Of a DNA stretch of 64,000 bases, positions 38,977 through 53,800 are shown one piece after another. A model generated the notes under the pieces. That model searched no databases. It saw nothing but the letters and a program-made list of their open reading frames with translations, and was not told where the DNA came from. The number at the start of each line of letters is the position of its first letter. Position 1 is the first letter of the stretch. Both the position numbers and the translations under genes were made by a program. The DNA is from Mimachlamys varia (Eukaryota; Mollusca; Bivalvia; Pectinida; Pectinidae), in contig OX392532.1 of NCBI GenBank assembly GCA_947623455.1, positions 868,001 through 932,000 of the forward strand, written 5' to 3'.

Positions 38977-41900
38977 CTATCAAGGCAAAAAGGGACACAG
39001 ATGGAAATTTGTTTTAGTTGGTTTGAACAAATCAGAGAATACAAAAGCGTCAACAAAACCATATACAGAAGTCAAAATCTATTAAAACAGTGACAAATAT
39101 GAACAAGCAAAGATTAACACAAGACCAATGAATGATTACAAGAGCAACTCTGGGTGTTCCGGAAAAGCAATTGTCTCCTGATTCATCAACTACACTCGCC
39201 ACGTAAACTAGTTCAGATCTAAGTAAATGGCATAACCTCATTATTAAGTGAGAAGTTGGGCAAAATTCGCCATCACAACAAGCAGATATACTAATGAGCA
39301 TATTCATAAACGCCCACCTTCATAATAAAAGCTTACAGAATTCGCAATGATATTAAAATACAACTTGTACATATCCTTCAACAGCCTACATTTCTCGAAT
39401 CACTGTGCCGTTAGTTTGTATATCAGCAGCCGACATATATCACGAAATCTCGATGTTCAGAGCAAGCCTAATAATAACTAATTAGCTGTTACATGTTAAC
39501 ACTATAGGTTGGTGAACAATGGATGTTACTACGGGAACCTTCATGGATGGAAAATCACAATAATCCCGTTTATAATATAGCTAAGTAATTAATTTCAAGC
39601 TCAGAAGGTTATTTATGACAAACTAGGTCAGCAAACGCCTTGTTATTTATCGAAAACACATCAGCCAAGAGAGGTACACAGTTTGTTTCCATTGGAATGC
39701 CAGCTGTCAACCGAAGTCATCAAATTAATTGTTATCCAAGAATGCAATCGTTCGTACTATATCTTCATCAGTATATTCCATCATAGCTTTTCTTTGGTTT
39801 TCACAAAGTCTGTTCGAAGATAGCTCACAACCATTATTTTGTATCTACGTTTGCATGTTTTGTTAGACGAAACATTATTTAGAAGGGAGTGCTCTAGGAT
39901 GAATAGAGAATAATTTAGGATTGATGAAAATAACGTAATTTAAGCACAAACGAAACTAACTTATTGTTAGATATGCCTGTTTCGAAAGGAAAAAAATAAA
40001 AACAGTGTTTTATCTTCAATATACTTTGTAAATATTTTTCGCATCGTAATCAGTTATTTAGGTGTCTCCGTGTATAATATTTCCATTGTTCATAGTCTAC
40101 CCTGAGTTTAATGGATTTGGAGTTTGTTTATTGGTTTTTAGTGACGCTTCAGTATTCTTTGCTCTTCTTTAATCACTATAAAAGACGTTGAAATATATGT
40201 ATTTTATTTTACCGCAAGTAGAGTATAAAAATGAGGACATTAATAAATAAAATTCAGAAAAAAAAAATTATTAGAAAAACTTGCATTCGAGTCTTTGGTG
40301 TTAAATTGAAATAATATGCATATCATCTTTGATTAACATATATATATATACTACCTTCCACATAGGACCGTCAAGTTTCACGAGTTCTCTCCCTGCATAC
40401 AGAAATATTGGAACAACTGATATCATAGAAAAGCACCAGCCGATCGCCGTGGCGTAGTCTGGGTATGTGTAGGTACCCAGGGTAGGAGGCCGGTACGTGT
40501 ACATGCTCACCACAAGTAGGAACTGTAGAAAAACGCAACGGTACAAATGTATCACTCATCATACCGTCCAATCATATAGACTGCTGTTATTAAAATAGTT
40601 TTTAATTTGGACATATTCGTTTGAGGGAAACAACGATACACTAGTAGTAACTGAAACATTTTATATCGATCAGGGAATTCTTATAATATCATACCTTTTT
40701 TAGATATGTTTATGACAATATATAAATATTTATACGAATAAATAAATAAACAACTTATAATGTCGATGAAGAAGTTAGTTTGAAACATGAACTGCATTGC
40801 AATTTACTGATTAAAGTATAATCTTTCAATATACTATAGTTTCATTGACTTTGTAATATACCTATGAAAACAGTTCAGGTATGTTCAAATTTCAGTAACA
40901 TTTGATGATTAAGATTAAAAAAAGTATACCATTAGAAATATGGGCATAATGAAGGCGCAGCTAACCCTAACGAGAGCTGGTACAGGTCGGCCAAGCATCA
41001 GATGAATATCCCTGTCAATCCTGTTTCCACCTACAAAGTATAACAATGTTCTTACGTTATATAATTCACCGGAACATAATAGTCGGCAGCTCGTATTTCT
41101 TATCTATGCAAATACGCCCAAGGATACACATCCGAATATAATTATATTCACGTTGCATACAAATGATTAGACTGGCTACCAACCCAAAAGTTTCTATAGA
41201 GAATTTCTCTTCTTCATTTTATTACTAGCTTATCTCCGCCTAAACATCCAAGTGATCAAAAGTATTTGACTATTTTTTTCAATATCTGTATACTATTCTA
41301 GAGACGAGAGCCAGTCTAACAAATTATATACGTAGCAATTCGGAGGAAATATGCGATAACTTTGTCAGCTGTGAAATTTAAAGACAACTATATTAGATGT
41401 TTTGTTTCATTTAACAATATATTTATTGTTTTTACTTCACCATTGCATAATATATATTTATTTTCCCAAATTGACCGGGGAGAGTTTCTCATTATAAAAT
41501 TCATCAGCGATTCACAAATTGTAAATAAAGGTCTCGGGTTTTGCTCATTTCTGGGACATTTTAGAAAAACAAAAGTGTTGCTGTGATAAGGAAATCTCAA
41601 TTTTATACATACCATATATCCAAAAAAACACTATGGATTCTCCGATACATATAAGCATTATACTCCACGTTGCCAGGTACCAATCGACTAGTTGAAACAT
41701 GTATACCCCGGCCTACAAAATAGTAGTTTATTGTTATCTACAAAAACACTCTCCATTCAGAAACGTGGTACACCCTGTATATATCTACTCCGGCCAACAC
41801 ATTTTCTATTCACGATAATGATGTATGTAAATTCTGGCTTCCATTTTCCCCAAAACCTGGCTATCTATTGAGAAAACTGGTTTTATAAACTCCGGTCTAA

Positions 41901-44900
41901 AAAGTCCCCAAAACATCTCTACTCAGAATTGTAGTGTATGTGTACTCCGACTTACAAACAACTTTCTATTCAGAAAAAAGGTAATGTATGTGTACAGGAA
42001 GATACAAAAAAAACTGCTCTCCATTCAGAATAATTGTTTATATGACTAAATAAACTTTAGCCTAAAAACTCTCAAAAAACATCTCAATTCAGAAAAGTGG
42101 TGCATGTTAAAACAAATCCTTATTAAGAATAGTCATATTTGTAACAGTGCAATGACGGAAACGGAACGAAATCATCAAAGCCCGGACAAAACTGAAAAAG
42201 ACTGGATACACAATCTTTGAGGATCTCACGCGGACCAATCAACAGATTCTCAAAGAAGCGTACAAACTTCAGTGTGTGAGGAACTCTTATAGTACGGACG
42301 GTAAGCTCTTTGCTATTCTGACTGACAATAAGAAAAGAAGACTTCTTTATGGCATGCCGCTCACGGACACATATCTCATGGATGATTCCAATTTTCTGTA
42401 AACTGTGAATATGAACGTAGTAGAAGTTATATCGGCTGTGGACTATAGGCACAACGGTGCCGGCCAGAAATGTTTTCTGGTTCAGCCGATCTTGACGTTC
42501 TATTGGGATTTTATGTGTCATTTGTGTATGTGTGTTGTGTGTCAATTCCGTGGATATTTTTAGGGATCTATATTTCTTATACTCCTGTAAGTGGATTATA
42601 TATTATATGTATTTGATATACAATAATATGTATTAAACTATATAATAATCATATTTTCCTATGTGTTTCTAATACACAGAATTTTATATTAGTATTAGCG
42701 CAAAATATATTTACAGTATACGTGAATACATACATAGAGAAATGATTATGTTATGATTCCGGATTGTAACAAGTCTTAGTCTATCCGTTTCCAATAGTTG
42801 TTATACTACTTCCGGTTTACATGTTTACTTCCTGTTAGCGAGGTGTGCAAGTCTGGAATGATGTGATGTAAGAATCAAGAATTATGTGCTGTCAGCAGTG
42901 GTCTCTTTGGATTGACCTCTTTAACAATGTCTTTTATACTTTCTTTACCTGTACTTATCTCTCTTTTTGTCCACACTCTTTTTCTTTACTCTTGGATGGT
43001 TCGCATTTTCTCGTTCTTGACTTTCAGTTATGGCTAATGAAATACAATTCTTGTCGGCAAATTGTCAAGGCCTGGGGGACAAATTTAAACGTAAAGATGT
43101 TTTCTCTTATCTAAGATCGACTAACTGTAATGTTTTTTGTCTTCAGGATACTCATTTTACCCAAGAGCAGGAAAGTATTATCAGAAATGAATGGGGATTT
43201 ATTTGTTATTTTAACTCTTACAGGTCGAATGCAAGAGGGGTTGTTGTTCTTTTTAAAAAACAATTTTGAATTCAAAGTAATTAAAGAGAAGAAAGATAAT
43301 AGCGGTAATTTTTTAGCCTTAGATATAGAGATAGAATCTTTCAGAATTACTCTCATCAATGTGTATGGTCCAAATAAAGACAATCCCGAATTTTATAATA
43401 TTATATCAGAAACTATTGAAGAGTTTGGCAATACTTATGCTATAATTTGTGGGGATTTTAATCTAGTAATGGATCCGAAGTTTGATTATGATAAAAATTA
43501 CAAGAACCTTAATAATCCTAAAGCTAGAGAAAAGGTTTTAGAAATAGCTGACAACTTAGCATTAATAGATATTTATAGAGAGCAACATGAAGATGTAAGA
43601 AGATATACTTGGAGGAAAAGTAATCCTTTAAGGCAATCACGTTTAGATTTTTTTCTCATATCTGATAATTTGATTTCGAGTACAAATAAGTCTAGTATAG
43701 AATCTGGATACCGATCTGACCATTCATTTCCAACTATATCATTGAAACTTCATAAATTTGTGGCTGGTAAAGGTGTGTGGAAATTTAATAATAGTTTATT
43801 ACAGGATATGGAATATTTAGATACTATAAAAGAGTGTATTATTGAAACAAAAAAACAGTACTGCCTTCCAGTTTACAACCTATCAAACTTAAATATGATT
43901 TCTGATGCAGACATTTTATTTATAATAGATGACAAATTATTCCTTGAAACATTACTTATGCTAATTAGGGGTAAAACCATAAAATATTCATCCCATAAGA
44001 AAAAACAACAGAATATTAGGGAAGACAATCTTAAGAAGATCATAAAAGCACTTGAATAACAGACTGAAATTGACATTATTGATTTGCAATTAAAAAAAAA
44101 AAGAATTACAGACAATTAGGGAAAATAAAATAAAAGGTAGCATAATTAGATCTCGAGCTAAATGGATTCAAGAGGGGGAAAAGCCTACCAATTACTTTTT
44201 CAGTTTAGAAAACAGAAATTTCACTTCAAAAATTATACCAAAATTACAATTAGATGATGGGAAAATTATTACAAATCAGGAAGATATTTTGGAAGAAGTT
44301 CGCAAATTTTATGAAAAATTGTATGATTCTGATAGTGTTTTAGATGATGTTAACTTAAGTGAACTTTTAGATCCTTTTGATGTTAATAAAGTTAGCAAGC
44401 ATGATTCAGAAAAAATGGATGGTTTAATCACTTTGGCAGAAGCTGGGAAAACATTGAAAAACATGAAAAATAACAAAAGTCCGGGTATTGATGGCTTTAC
44501 ATCCGAGTTCTTCAAATGTTTCTGGAAATATTTAGGCAATTTTGTTGTTCGGTCTATAAATTTGGGTTACAAAACTGGTAATTTATCTATTTCGCAACGA
44601 CAAAGCATTATTTCATGCATTCCCAAAGGAAACAAACCCAGACATTTTATTAAAAATTGGAGGCCCATCTCATTATTAAATGTTGTCTATAAAATAGCAT
44701 CTGGTACTATTGCTCGTCGACTCAAATCAGTTTTAGACAAAATTATTGACAAAGATCAGACTGGATTTTTAGAGGGGCGTTATATAGGAGAAAACACCAG
44801 ACTTGTGTATGATATTATGCAATATGCAGAAGAAAATTATATTCCAGGTATGTTTTTGATGATAGACTTTGAAAAAGCGTTCGATTCGGTTTCCTGGATA

Positions 44901-47377
44901 TTTATTGAAAAAGTCTTAATTTTTTTTAACTTTGGAAATAGTATAATTAATTGGGTTAAAATATTACATAATAATGCTAGTGCTACCATTAACCAGGGAG
45001 GGAACTTATCTTCATTTTTTCCAATAAAAAGAGGTTGTCGTCAAGGTGATCCTATTGCGCCATATATTTTCATTCTATGCGCAGAAATTTTAGCTGTTAA
45101 ATTAAGGCATAACAATAGAATTAAAGGTATAAATGTTAATAATTGTCCGATTCTCCTATCTCAATATGCTGATGATACAGCTCTTGCACTTGATGGTACT
45201 GAAAATTCACTCCAAGAATCAATTAAGGAACTTAACTCTTATGCAAATATGTCAGGATTAAAAATGAATATTTCTAAAACTCAGGTAGTTTGGATAGGTA
45301 GTAAGAAATATAGCACAGAGAAACTTCTTCCAGATTTAAATTTACAGTGGGGTAGAGAACAATTCACACTTCTTGGCATTGAATTCCATGTTAATCTACA
45401 CAAAATACATAGATTGAACTTTGATAAGAAACCAATAAAACTTAAATCTCTTATTAAATCATGGAATAGAAGAATATTAACACCAATTGGTAAAATTAAT
45501 ATAATTAAATCTATCTTGATTTCACAACTTAATCACTTATTCATTGCACTACCAAACCCAGATGAAAAATTTCTTTCTAAACTGAATACCATTTTGTACG
45601 GATTTTTATGGAATAGTAAAAGAGATAAAATTAGAAGGGATATTGTAATTCAGGAGTATATTGATGGTGGACTTAAAATGATAAATATAAAATCTTTTAT
45701 AGATTCGCTCAAGTTAGGTTGGATCAGAAGAGTCTTTCAAAGTACATCTAAATGGCAAACTATTTTTAGAACATATGTAAATATAGATTTGTTGGCTAAC
45801 TGTGGAATTGATTATATACACTTATGTCAAAATAAATGTAAAATAAGTTCTGGTTAGATGTTTTCAAAGCCTGTAAAAAATTGTTTGCTGCAAATGAAGT
45901 GAATATAAACAAAAGTGAAGTTTACTTGAAAACTCCTTTATGGTTCAATAATAAAATTCTAATTGATAGAAAATCAAGTTTCATAAAAGACTGTGATTAT
46001 AAATGATCTGATTAAAGATTATCATTCCGGTACTTTTTATACTTTCCATGAATTTACTCAAACATATCATATACAGACAAATTTCCTTCAATATTGTAGT
46101 ATTATTTCTGCTGTTAAAAAATCGAATTCTAATCCGGTTTTTCCTTGTTCCAAAATTGTATACCCTTCAATTCCTTTGAACTTAGAATTATTTCTTAAAG
46201 AGTCTAAAGGCTCCAAACACTTTTATAACATTCTTATAAAAAACGACAGAATACCTTCAGTACAGAAAAAATGGAGTGAAATTTTTGATTTAAGTAATTC
46301 CACTTGGCACCAGATATTTAAACTTCCTTTTGCTATAACTAAAAACACAAAACTTCAATGGTTTCAATCTAGAATTAACCATCATATTCTGACTACAAAT
46401 TCCTTCTTACTTAAAGCTCGAATAGTGATATCTCCTCTGTGCTTACTTTGTAATTCTGAAACTGAAACTATTATTCATATTTTATGGGAATGCCAAGAGG
46501 TTCAGAATCTACTAATTAATTTTGGAGTCTTGTTAGATGCACTCATTATTCCTTTTAATTTCAACAAAGAATCTTATCTCTTTGGAATTCTGACATATAA
46601 TGGTAATGTTAGTAAAATTGACAATGAAATACTCATCGTTATTAAGTATTATATTTACAAAATGAGATGTCTACATAGCGCCCTGAATATAAACGCACTA
46701 GTTAACACAATAAAAGACTATCAATTGCCTTTCCCACTGATTACTTTCATCGTATAACTTATCTATTCATGAAACCATACTTTCACTGCTTTCCATCCAT
46801 CTTCTTTCCCTTCTCTTTCTCTTTCCTCAATCATCTTACTTTCGCCCCCCCCCCATCTCTCCCTTTTTCTCACCCCCCATTCTCTCTCTCTTGAAAAAAA
46901 CTCACAAAACATGTTTATACCAATGCATAGAATCATAAAGTGCATGGCAATGGCAACTGTTAGATAAATATTTTTTTGTCGGATATAGATGATAAGGATG
47001 GTAGGATGATGAGTATGATAATGATAATGATGAGTGCTTATTTATGAATGATGTTGATGATGGTTATTAATACATATGGATGAATACAATGTTGGTAACA
47101 AATTTATGAAGATGATGCTTGTATGATGATATGTGCTTATTGATAATGATGATGATGATGATTGTCCATATGGATGTTGATGATGATGATTGTCTATATG
47201 GATGTTGATGATGATTGTCTATATGGATGTTGATGATGATGATGATTGTCTATATGGATGATGATGATGATGATGATTGTCTATATGGATGTTGATGATG
47301 ATGATGATTGAATATATAGATGTTGATGATGATGATTGTCTATATGGATGTTGATGATGATGATGATTGTCTATATA

Positions 47378-47422
<45 letters not shown>

Positions 47423-47861
47423 TTTCTATTTGGATGTTGATGATAATGGTTGTTTATATGGATGTTGATGATGATGATTGTTTATATGGATGTTGATGAT
47501 GATGATTGTCTATATGCATGTTGATGATGATGATTGTCTATATGGATGATGATGATGATGATTGTCTATATGGATGTTGATGATGATGATTGTCTATATG
47601 GATGTTGATGATGATGATTGTTTATATGGATGTTGATGATGATGATTGTCTATATGCATGTTGATGATGATGATTGTCTATATGGATGATGATGATTGTC
47701 TATATGGATGTTGATGATGATGATTGTCTATATGGATGTTGATGATGATGATTGTCTATATGGATGATGATGATGATGATTGTCTATATGGATGATGATG
47801 GTGATGGTGACGATTGTCTATAGGGATGATGATGATGATGATGATGATTGTCTATATGGAC

Positions 47862-47898
<37 letters not shown>

Positions 47899-50800
47899 AT
47901 GGTGATGATTGTCTGTATGGACGATGATTGTGATGATGAGTGTTGATGAAGATGTGATGAGTATGATGATGATTGTCTATATGGATGATGATGATGATGA
48001 TGATGATGATATGATGAGTATGATGATGATAATAACGATGTATTGTTATATTCATGTAATGTAATGAAAAATTAAAAAATTAAAAAAAAAAAAAATTTCA
48101 AAAAAAAAAAAAAAATATTTGTAACAGTGCGTCTGATTGGATAATACTGATCACATGATGAGGAAGCGAAACATTATGTGATATCCACTAGCTCAAGTTT
48201 CCCGAAATATAATTATATACTCTGCTGAGCATAATTGCTAGAGTAACAACGACTCAGCAGTTTCATTAATACTAAGCAGACAACCAGCCATAAGCAAAAG
48301 CTAAATATACTTCTTTAGAAAGATCTTTTTGTAAACACTGTCAAGTAGAGCCAACATGTGGATGCTGGTACGTTTGATTACGGCAGTAGACCAGTCAATA
48401 TGTTTTACAACTTTAACAACATTTCTATGAAATATACCCTGGTTGTGAAGGGAATGCTTAGTACAAGAGCCAACACGCTGAACCCGCCGAGCAGCCATGG
48501 CCGTTTGTTGTGTAGTAATCGTGGGAAGTTTTCCTCTAATATCAACATGACCGGTTCAGTTTCAACTGCCTGTAACATAAATTTCAATTGATACTTATAT
48601 GGTAATGAAATTTCCATTGACTTTATTCGCATTAAAAAAAAATTGTCATAATGTGCTTGCGGCGTTTTTTGATTCATTATCAAGCACCCACGTAAGACTT
48701 GCATGTATATATATATGTATCACAGGAAAACCGATAGTTTCTTTTTTTTTTTTTTTTTGTCAGTACTCAGTTTTGGCTCATTTCGATCCATTTTGAATAA
48801 AGCTTTCTTTCTTAGTGAGACTTATATCTTTTTTATTTATTTATTTATTTATTGTATGATTAATATCCGTTAGAAGTGTTAATATATGAGTATATTATTA
48901 TGCTTGTGTTTGTTATTAAGCAGATGTACATAGACATACTATATACTATAGTATATGTACAATATTAATTATTATTATTATATGATAAATGGTGCTTAGC
49001 ACCGAGCCATTTCATCATCGTACTGTGTTGTTGCCTTTTTTTTTGTATAATATATTGTTCTTTTTTCATTTTTCCTTTCTTTCTTTATTTTCTTTGTTTG
49101 ATTTTTATTATTATTATTATTATAATTTACATATATTATCCATTCTCAACACCTATACCTCATTCAAATCCCTTTCTAGCAATAATAAACCGCTTTCATA
49201 CTCTCTTCCTGGACATATTTTTCCATTCTCTTTCGCTCTCGCTTATGAATTAATACTTACAGGGAGTTAATCATCGCTGTTAGTTATGTTAGTTCATATC
49301 TTGTTAGTCCACATTTGTTAGAACTATTTTTTGTCAAGTTTCATTAGGACTAGTCTAGAATATGTTGGTTTTTTTTTTTATAATATTATTTAATCCGTAT
49401 GCAAAAACTTTCTTCTTCTAGAGTACTTTTTACTTTTTGATCGCAGCAAATAAATACTGTTTACAATTTAGTTTTAAAGAACTCAGGTAACAGTTTTAAA
49501 AAAGAGACGTTTTTTTTTTTTTAGTTTCTGTAATTTTCATTCGTAATTCCCGCCTTGGTTTAAGTTCCCCGTGCTCTTTTGACGGTAAACCCCTGCCCGC
49601 GCGTGCAAGATTACTAACTGTCGCGATCACAATTAGTCCAGTCATTTTAGCAAAAAAACAGGCCTTACGTCAAACTAATTGCAACAGAATTTATTTTTTT
49701 GGTTTTTGGATTGGTTATCATTTGTACAATAACAGGAAAAAAGTCTATATCGATCACAATTTGGGAAATTAATTTTTTAGCCATTTTTATGGTCCAGAAA
49801 CAAAAAAAATTACATATATGACAGTTTTCGAAGTGAAATATTTAGCTATTTTACAACAATTAACATATGAAATTAATTGTATAGGAAAACCAAATTGAGT
49901 AGAGCTCAGAATAACCAAAATTTGTCACCAAAAGCAATCTATCAACGGTTAAATCAACTATCAAAATGGCTATCTATTTTTGTTTAATTTAACAATATTG
50001 ACGCTTTTGCTCATTTTGAATGGAAAAGATAAAAATATCTGACTCTAAACAAACTTAATCCACACTTAGTTGCTGAAACCAAAACATATTAACTAATTCT
50101 AATCAATAAGAATTGGTATATTTTTATGTAAACAAATAATATGACACTTCTTAATTGACCAGTTGAACCAATTTGGTGTTATTTCATGCCTACATGAACA
50201 ATATCTGTATTTCTCTAACAAATATTTTGATAAAAAGAAAAGCAAATGCTTCCAATCAGTTCATATCCTTTTGTGTATTGTTTATATTGTAAAGAAACAA
50301 TAAATTTGGCAAGTTCTCTCAAAAGTATATTCAATAACTGACGGTAAAAACTTCAATTCGTGCATTTTTTTCCTGAACACTACAAAAATGGCAAAGTCCA
50401 TCAATATGAACAACATAAATCATATTTTTTCGAATATGTCTTGTCCGATTTGAATATAATTTTGCCAATGGAACCACCATTAAACTTATGATTTCATGAG
50501 ATTAATTTGAAGTTAAAGATTCCTTTACTTTAGTATTTTCATTAAAAATTTAAGTATCCCACCATTCATTTCCATTATCAGAATATGAAAAATCAATTTA
50601 TTTAAAGTTGACATCAATCATAAATTTAAATTTACTTTTATCCAGAAGGCTACGTCATGGTGGTAATTACTGCCAAATTATTATAAAATCCAGCAAAAAA
50701 CAAGAAATATATTCACAATTTTGTTGTTGAAAAACGTGGTCAAGTCAAATTTGCACCAAATGTGGTTTTCATCTACCTAATTTCAAGTAATATAATGGAG

Positions 50801-53800
50801 ATATCTTGTCAAATGTTTTATATTTTGTTAAGAATAACTTGCAAAGAAAATAATTTAATGCACATTTCAGCATATGCTGAAGGTATTTATGAAATATTGT
50901 TCACATAAATCGATGGATCATTCAATTTTATTTAAAATCAGCTCCAAATCAGACCATCAGACAAACTTTGAGCAGCCATATACTTTTAAAGGTGTAAGTT
51001 AAATATATCATTTTCTGAAATTTAAATAAGCAAACTATATGTGAATACATTCTCATAAAACAAGAATCAATAGTGACGTTGATTGATTGAGTAATCTTTC
51101 TTAAAAATCCAACACAAGCTGAAATATTGATAAATTAACAACATTTTAGTGATTTTCAAGGGTACACAATTTTTTTCGTAAAACCATTCAAACTGTTTCG
51201 TTATTGATTTTGTGTTGTACAACAAACAGGCTTGTCATACAATGCTTTTCAGTTATCCTGCATTACACCTGATGTTGATATTTGGGTTAAAAAATGGTCC
51301 ATCAAGTAATTTTTTTATATTTTCCCGATTTTTTAGGGGTAGAAAAAACTATTTTCCCCAATTTTGATTAATGTAGACTTTTTTTCTGCTACAATGTATA
51401 CTAAAACCTGTATGAAAAACTAAAAATAAACTCTTTTGCAATTAGTTTGAGGTAAAATCATAAAATGACTGGACTAAATATGCAGTTCAGGAAGTCGTCG
51501 TCTCGGCACTCAAATTCTTTCAGAAATGGACAGGTGAGTTTTTATATATGTATGTACACACATTCATTATTTTTATTTACTGTGTGTGTTCTTACACGTG
51601 TATCTTTATATATACATATGCCGCTACTAAAAGTAAGCTAAATTCGGCACTCATGATCACAGGCCTAGGTCTGGCCACGTGTATTGATTGTAAGTATGCG
51701 TGCTATTTGTTTATATTGATTAAACCTTTTCGTCACTCAGGTTAATGTGACAAGATGTCAGTAGGCCTAGCAAATTGATGTTACCCTAGAACTATATGTT
51801 TGTCACACACGTGGTCTTGTACATGTTCGGCCAGTCATGTTTACATGTCTACGAGTATTTTTAGATTGGTAAAATAACCTATAACCAATAACAGTAAGGG
51901 ATCCCGAGTTTTCCAAGGGTTGGGGAGCCCCCTACCAGCGAGGTCTACTCGGGTCCCTACACTGTAGATAACTTAAATAAAGTTCAAGTATTTACCGAAC
52001 ACATAAACATCAAACGATTGTACACATTGTCTCTATTTACATTTGGCGACCACTTGTTTCGTCGTGGCTATTTTTAGATACGATATCGATGACATCAATA
52101 AACTGGGAACCTGAGTTTTCCAAGGGTTGGGGATAGCCCTACTAGCGAGGTCTGCTCAGGTCCCACCATTTTATGGCTTAATTAATAATTGTTAGATATG
52201 TATCTAGATATACAGATAAAAATTGACATAGTCATGGGTAGGTGATTCATTGACGATCAGCTGGATCAGCTGTTTCGGCCTGGCTGTTGACAGTGGCTAT
52301 TTTTAGATAAAATGACATCTATAAACTGGGAACCTGGGTTTTCCAAGGGTTGGGGATAGCCCTACCAGCGAGGTCTGCTCAGGTCCCACCATTTTATGGC
52401 TTAATTATTGTTAGATATGTATCTAAATAATAGTAAATATACAAATAAAAATTGACATGGTCATGGGTATGTAATGTATTGGCGTTCAACTGTTTCGCCC
52501 TGGCTGTTTGACAGTTAACTTTGTGTAGATTCTATAAAGTGATATGGACTCTGAGTTTTCCAAGGGTTGGGGATACCCCTACCATCGAGGTCTGCTCAGG
52601 TCCCTAATCACTAATATATTATCATTTACATATATAGCTTTGATATATGAATCCAACATTGACACGGTTGAGTATCTGGTGTATTTGGGATCAGCTGTTT
52701 TACTGTGGTAATACCAATATGTATCTGTGTTGTTACTGGTTTTATCATCTCAGTGACAGGGATCCTGAGTTTTCCAGGGGTTGGGGGGCCCCCTACCAGC
52801 AAGGTCTGCTCAGGTCCCAGCACTATATACTAGCTAGACTATTCCTATAGTTAGGTAGTTTTAAACATGATTGATATAGGCCTAATTAGTGTTTTAATTT
52901 AAAAAAAAATATTATAATGTAAAGGCTTTATTTTGATTTATGTCAAGTTTAATTTTTTTTTTTTATATTATGTTGTAGGTTGTGCTATCTGTGAAACATT
53001 CTCATCTTGCAAGTGCCTGCTCAAGGAGCCTGTGTGTGTCATATATTATTCGTGGACTTTCCATATGCTGGGACTGCAAGGTTGCCATTGCTGTGTTTAT
53101 GTAGTTTCGAAATACATTCATGATGTTGACACTTTCCTTTTTTTATCACTGATGTAGTAACTTTTATAGATTACGAAACCTATGATTGTCATGAGGTAGT
53201 TTATGTCATAGTACTTTTTATGTTGGATTTTATATCCGATTACAAAGTTTTTCAGTTGGAACATGTCTTTCTTGTATCCAAGTTTCTCAAAAAGCTTGTT
53301 GATTTTTTGCTTAAATTGAATTAATGCAGTGCATTTGACAAAGAAATGAGTATAATCCTCAGTTGTTTTGCAGATATTGCATAGGGGGTTGTTTTCAATT
53401 TTCCATTGATGTAGTATCTGTTTTGTAGTCAATATTTTGTTGAGTAATTTCCATCGGTATTGTTTAAGTTGATTGATTTTTAGATAATTAAAGATGAAGT
53501 CTGTGGTGCATTTAAACTGATATTCGTTAATTCTTTCTTTGAAAATATTATGCCAGTAGAGAAGTGATATTGGTTTTTCTGAGGTTGCGTTTACAAGGAA
53601 AGTGTAGGTGTCTTTGTTGCTTAATGTTTCTATTGGCTTTTTGTTTAGTATGAGATTCTTGTTTGGTCCTTTGTTAATTGTCATATTTTCTATGTTTATC
53701 TTTTCTGCTTTTATTTTCATCATCCATATTTTAGGAATCGATTTTTTTATCATTGTGAATTGTGCTATCCAGTTCTGTCTATTTTTTAATTTTTTAAATA

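Larger units (their letters stand above)
42151..48114 (+). mobile_element. 5'-truncated LINE (L1/Tx1-like), 5.96 kb, with target duplication
   Basis: A non-LTR retrotransposon bounded by a perfect 16-bp duplication (42135-42150 and 48115-48130) and ending in an A-rich tail. Order: C-terminal part of ORF1, APE-type endonuclease, reverse transcriptase, C-terminal zinc-like motif, pyrimidine-rich 3' stretch, GAT repeat block, A tail. It is dead: truncated in ORF1, with at least four frame breaks in ORF2. It lies in intron 10 of gene 2, antisense to that gene. Clade assignment rests on motif style only. Confidence 0.88.

Noticed and set aside
42123..42545. 140-codon frame on the - strand as a gene
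   Set aside because: It is the antisense shadow of the LINE ORF1 C-terminus, which has recognisable motifs on + (EDLT, DGKLFAIL).
51465..53157. A two-exon gene on + (ATGACTGGACTAAAT... with GTGAGT, then a frame near 52979)
   Set aside because: The first part overlaps the end of the inverted-repeat element, the second has no recognisable domain, and both lie antisense within intron 9 of gene 2.
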